From: Cannabis sativa
Taxonomy: Eukaryota; Streptophyta; Magnoliopsida; Rosales; Cannabaceae
Length of the DNA stretch: 64,000 bases
Reading direction: 5' to 3'
Assembly (NCBI RefSeq): GCF_029168945.1
Contig: NC_083603.1
Span: 6,510,001 to 6,574,000 of the forward strand
Made by a program: the position numbers and the translations under genes. The notes beneath the pieces were generated by a model. That model worked only from the letters and a program-made list of their open reading frames with translations, ran no database searches and was not told where the DNA came from. Shown here in pieces: positions 61,279 to 64,000 of the stretch. The stretch's first letter is position 1. Each line of letters begins with the position of its first letter.

Positions 61279-63023
61279 GTTAAAGTTAAAAAGAAAATTT
61301 GAATACGTATATATATATATATTATTAAGTTATATATATAACTTATCAGAGAACGAGAGACGAACCCTCGTTTCTCCCCTTCAACCAAATTTTCTCCTTT
61401 TATATCCATTTTCTTTGATTTTCAATCCAAAACATAGCGATCTAAGCTCCGGTAGTAGCAGGATAGCGAATTCTCAGAGCGGAGAAGCTTAAGGTAAGGT
61501 TTAATTTCGTTTTAAGTTTAATAACAATTGGTTTCGTATAGGGGTTTTGTGAATTAGAATAGTTATGAAGGTTCTGACCTTATAGGATTGTTCTCGGGTA
61601 GTCATGGGACTAGTTCCGATGTTTTCTTGTTGAAATTGAAGTAGTTTTGGGTTAGAAATCGAGTTTGGAACTTTTTAAAGCTTAGTCCGAGCGTTAATGG
61701 CGTTTTCCATTTAAGGGCTCGATTTTAACTTCTGTTACATAAGAATGATAGTATTCATGGTATATATGTGCCCTGTGAAGTTTGGAGTGATTTGGATAAG
61801 TTTTGGTAGTGTTTCGGTGAGTGCGAAAATTGAGATTTTCGTGTTTCATAGTTTTTAGAAATGCATAAGAGATCAGAAATCGTATTTTTATCATAACTTT
61901 TCACTCGGGTGTCTATTTTGGACGTTCTATATACCGTTTCGAAGCTTGCGACGAGCTCTACAATATGGTGTATATTTTAGAGCCAAAATATAAGTTTTAT
62001 TTTAGTGTATTATACCACAGAGTTTGGTAGAAAATCCTAGATTGTCTTACGCGAGTGTTAAGTGGTGTTTTGGGATAAACACTTATTGATTTACTATTGT
62101 TATGACATAGGGCCCGAGATTATCGATCATTCTCCAAGCAGGTCGGCCAACATACCTGATCCGAAACTTGAGGTAAGAAAAGTATAATGTACCACATGGC
62201 ATGACATGTTCTGAAATTACCGATTGTCTGATTAGGCAATGATAATGTAATGATACTATGGACACGATATATATGGCTCACCTGATTAGGTGATGCAATA
62301 CATTTGGCGACGTACCAGGCAAAGGTACGGGCGTCAGTGGCATATGATGAGTACCGAGCGTAGGTACGAGATCGTCTGATTAGGCGATGCGATATATTAG
62401 CGTCAAGTTGTGGCACGGGCTCACCTGATTAGGTGATGCAATGATATTATATATGATATTGCATTATGACACGGGCTTGCTTGATTAGGCAATACAAATA
62501 TATGAGCATATCTGTTTCTATGCATGTGATTGATTATATTACCTACTGTTGAATGTTATAGTTTAATCATTTTGTGATAATGAAATGTATAATTAGCTAT
62601 TTAATGTATCCTTCTTTATTACTTTTCTTGCTGAGTCTATGTGACTCACGGGTGCTTTGTGGCGCAGGTAAGGGCAAGGCAAAGTTAGAACAACCATGAG
62701 ATGGCGATCTTCTCCAGCAATGTACATATTGACCCCACCAGCTTGCGTGTTGAGTTGACAGGAGTTGTTTTAGGCTTTGTGTCTTGTGTCTGCTGTATTT
62801 TGAATTGTATTTTGAACTGTTGTTGTATATCATCTTTTGGATAAATCTTTTATAACAGGGATTTCCGGAACTCCTTTTTACTGCCGTTATAATGTCCGTT
62901 TTTAGTATTTTATTTTAGTCAAGTTTTTATTATCCTCACAGTTTTTAATAATTAATTACTATATTAGTATTAAACTAGTTTTATAAATTCACACGTGGCG
63001 TTCCTATAGATTAGGGCGTTACA
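60801..63023 (+). repeat. 3' LTR of the Tekay-type element
   Basis: 2223 bp. It looks identical to the 5' LTR from about 54310 to 55719 (here 61330-62739). It differs in microsatellite length and in a cluster of small changes at about 62740-62885. Confidence 0.93.
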
Positions 63024-64000
63024 TACCGTAATATCTATTCAAGTCAATATCGCCTAGTTGATCCTAGATCAAATGTTCTTAATCCTGTTATGATTAGGCT
63101 CAATCTTGAAAGGCTATTCGTGTTCTTTGATTTGTTAGTTAAGCCTACTTTTAGGTCAGGGTGATACGTACATTTTGGGAACACGGTAGTGCAATTGAGT
63201 GGGAGCGCTAGCATAAACATGGAATCTATAGCTTCTATCTGGCGAATAGTAAGCAAAGGATGATCTCCTTCGAGCTTGACCAAACGAACATAAATGGTGG
63301 AGTACTCATTTCACATAAGCTGAAATATCATTTATACGGGGTCAAGTGTTTTAAGGAATAAATACATTGTAGGGTGTAACGGTAATTTAATCCCTTTACA
63401 GTGTAGATCATTCATATAGAGGATCATTGATCACATTAGGATTATAACAATGGATAACTAATGATGTGTCTATATGGTGGAACATATAGAGCATTCTATA
63501 TACTGAGAGTGCAATTCTAAGTTCTATGCGTGGATTCAACGAAGAATTAATAAGTTAGTGAATTTTAGTGCTAAATTCTTGATCTACTTATTGGAAGCTC
63601 GGTTATATAGACCCATGGTCCCCCCACTAGTTGAGATAATATTGCTTGTAAGATTCATGTAATTGGTTTTGATTAATCAATTATAATTCTCAAATTAGAC
63701 TATGTCTATTTGTGAATTTTTCACTAAGTAAGGGCGAATTTGTAAAGAAAGAGTTATAGGGGCATATTTGTTAATTATGATACTTTGTATGGTTCAATTA
63801 ATAAATATAATAAATGACAATATTATTTAATAATTATTTATAGTTATTAAATAGTTAGAATTGGCATTTAAATGGTTGAATTAGAAAATTGGCGTTTTTG
63901 AGAAAATCAGATGCAGAAAAGATAAAACTGCAAAATTGCAAAAAGTGAGGCCCAATTCCACCTTGCATGGCCGACCACTTTTGTAGGGTTTTCCCTCTGA
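63024..64000 (+). repeat. 3' LTR of the LARD-like element, right part
   Basis: Resumes with the duplicated TACCG and continues the LTR from position 405, running off the window before the TATA region. It diverges more from the 5' LTR near the window end (63940-64000). Confidence 0.88.

Larger units (their letters stand above)
53755..63023 (+). mobile_element. Full-length Tekay/Del-type Ty3 chromovirus with target duplication
   Basis: 9269 bp flanked by TACCG duplications (53750-53754, 63024-63028). The 5' LTR is 53755-56004, the primer-binding site TGGTATCAGAGC starts at 56008, and gag-pol spans 56249-60764. The polypurine tract AAGGAGGGGATGG is at 60787-60799 and the 3' LTR at 60801-63023. 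The gag style, the pol order PR-RT-RH-INT and a C-terminal chromodomain-like end place it with Tekay/Del chromoviruses, which target heterochromatin. LTRs are almost identical, so insertion is recent, but the coding region is broken by several 1-2 nt indels. Confidence 0.92.
45090..64000 (+). mobile_element. LARD-like relative of the gag-only element, gag absent, 3' LTR split
   Basis: Plus-strand element: 5' LTR 45090-46982, primer-binding site 46985-46997, interior 46998-53350, polypurine tract AGTGGGAG at 53341-53348, 3' LTR from 53351. The 3' LTR is interrupted at 53755 by a Ty3 element and resumes at 63029, running off the window. Leader motifs match the minus-strand sibling, but after about 50600 the sequence diverges and no gag or pol frame exists. 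It can only be mobilised in trans. Confidence 0.8.

Noticed and set aside
44421..64000. The 3' LTR seemed a mosaic, matching the partial LTR in its first part and the 5' LTR in its second.
   Set aside because: At each differing site the 3' LTR carries the majority base. Private changes in the 5' LTR (four sites) and in the partial copy (two sites) explain it without recombination.

Overview
The window is nuclear DNA of a flowering plant: AT-rich, with spliced genes, plant-type LTR retrotransposons, MITEs and a SINE. The two host genes look eudicot; a Rosales species such as Cannabis or its relatives is my guess from the repeat style, not a demonstrated identity.

Host genes. A complete three-exon BRR2/DExH12 gene (U5 snRNP 200 kDa helicase, 2173 aa) lies on + at 7646-14529. 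A complete 26-exon peroxisomal-type M16 insulysin-like metalloprotease gene (968 aa) lies on - at 16334-26053. All exon joins of both genes were followed by hand and keep the frame. They are tail-to-tail, 1.8 kb apart, and nothing suggests a shared function.

Layout. 1-830: 3' end of a Tat/Athila-like Ty3 element with its LTR. 1325-7397: a Tourist-type MITE split by a degenerate Ty1/copia element on -, which ends only about 250 bp before the BRR2 start codon. 7401-26053: the two genes. 26616-26894: a SINE with perfect target duplications. 27532-37708: a complete gag-only LTR element on - (TR-GAG type, 1.9 kb LTRs, 5-bp target duplication). 38485-39809: a small copia fragment on +, cut by a SIRE-type copia element on - (39810-44420), itself cut by LTR sequence of the gag-only family. 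44421-45089: a 669-bp partial LTR. 45090 to the window end: a second member of that family on + which has lost gag (LARD-like). Its 3' LTR is split at 53755-63023 by a full-length Tekay/Del-type Ty3 chromovirus with target duplication. The right part of the window is therefore three to four insertion layers deep.

Most unusual signal. Three unrelated LTR elements here carry, in non-coding parts, small hairpins with nearly constant loops and variable but complementary stems. They are: an array with loop ACTTCAGG in the degenerate copia element (2966-6560); five T-GATT-A hairpins in each Tekay LTR; and CTAAT-loop hairpins in the leader of the gag-only/LARD family, where one stem shows a compensatory base-pair change between two copies. 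I found these by reading, not by a folding program, so they need a statistical test.
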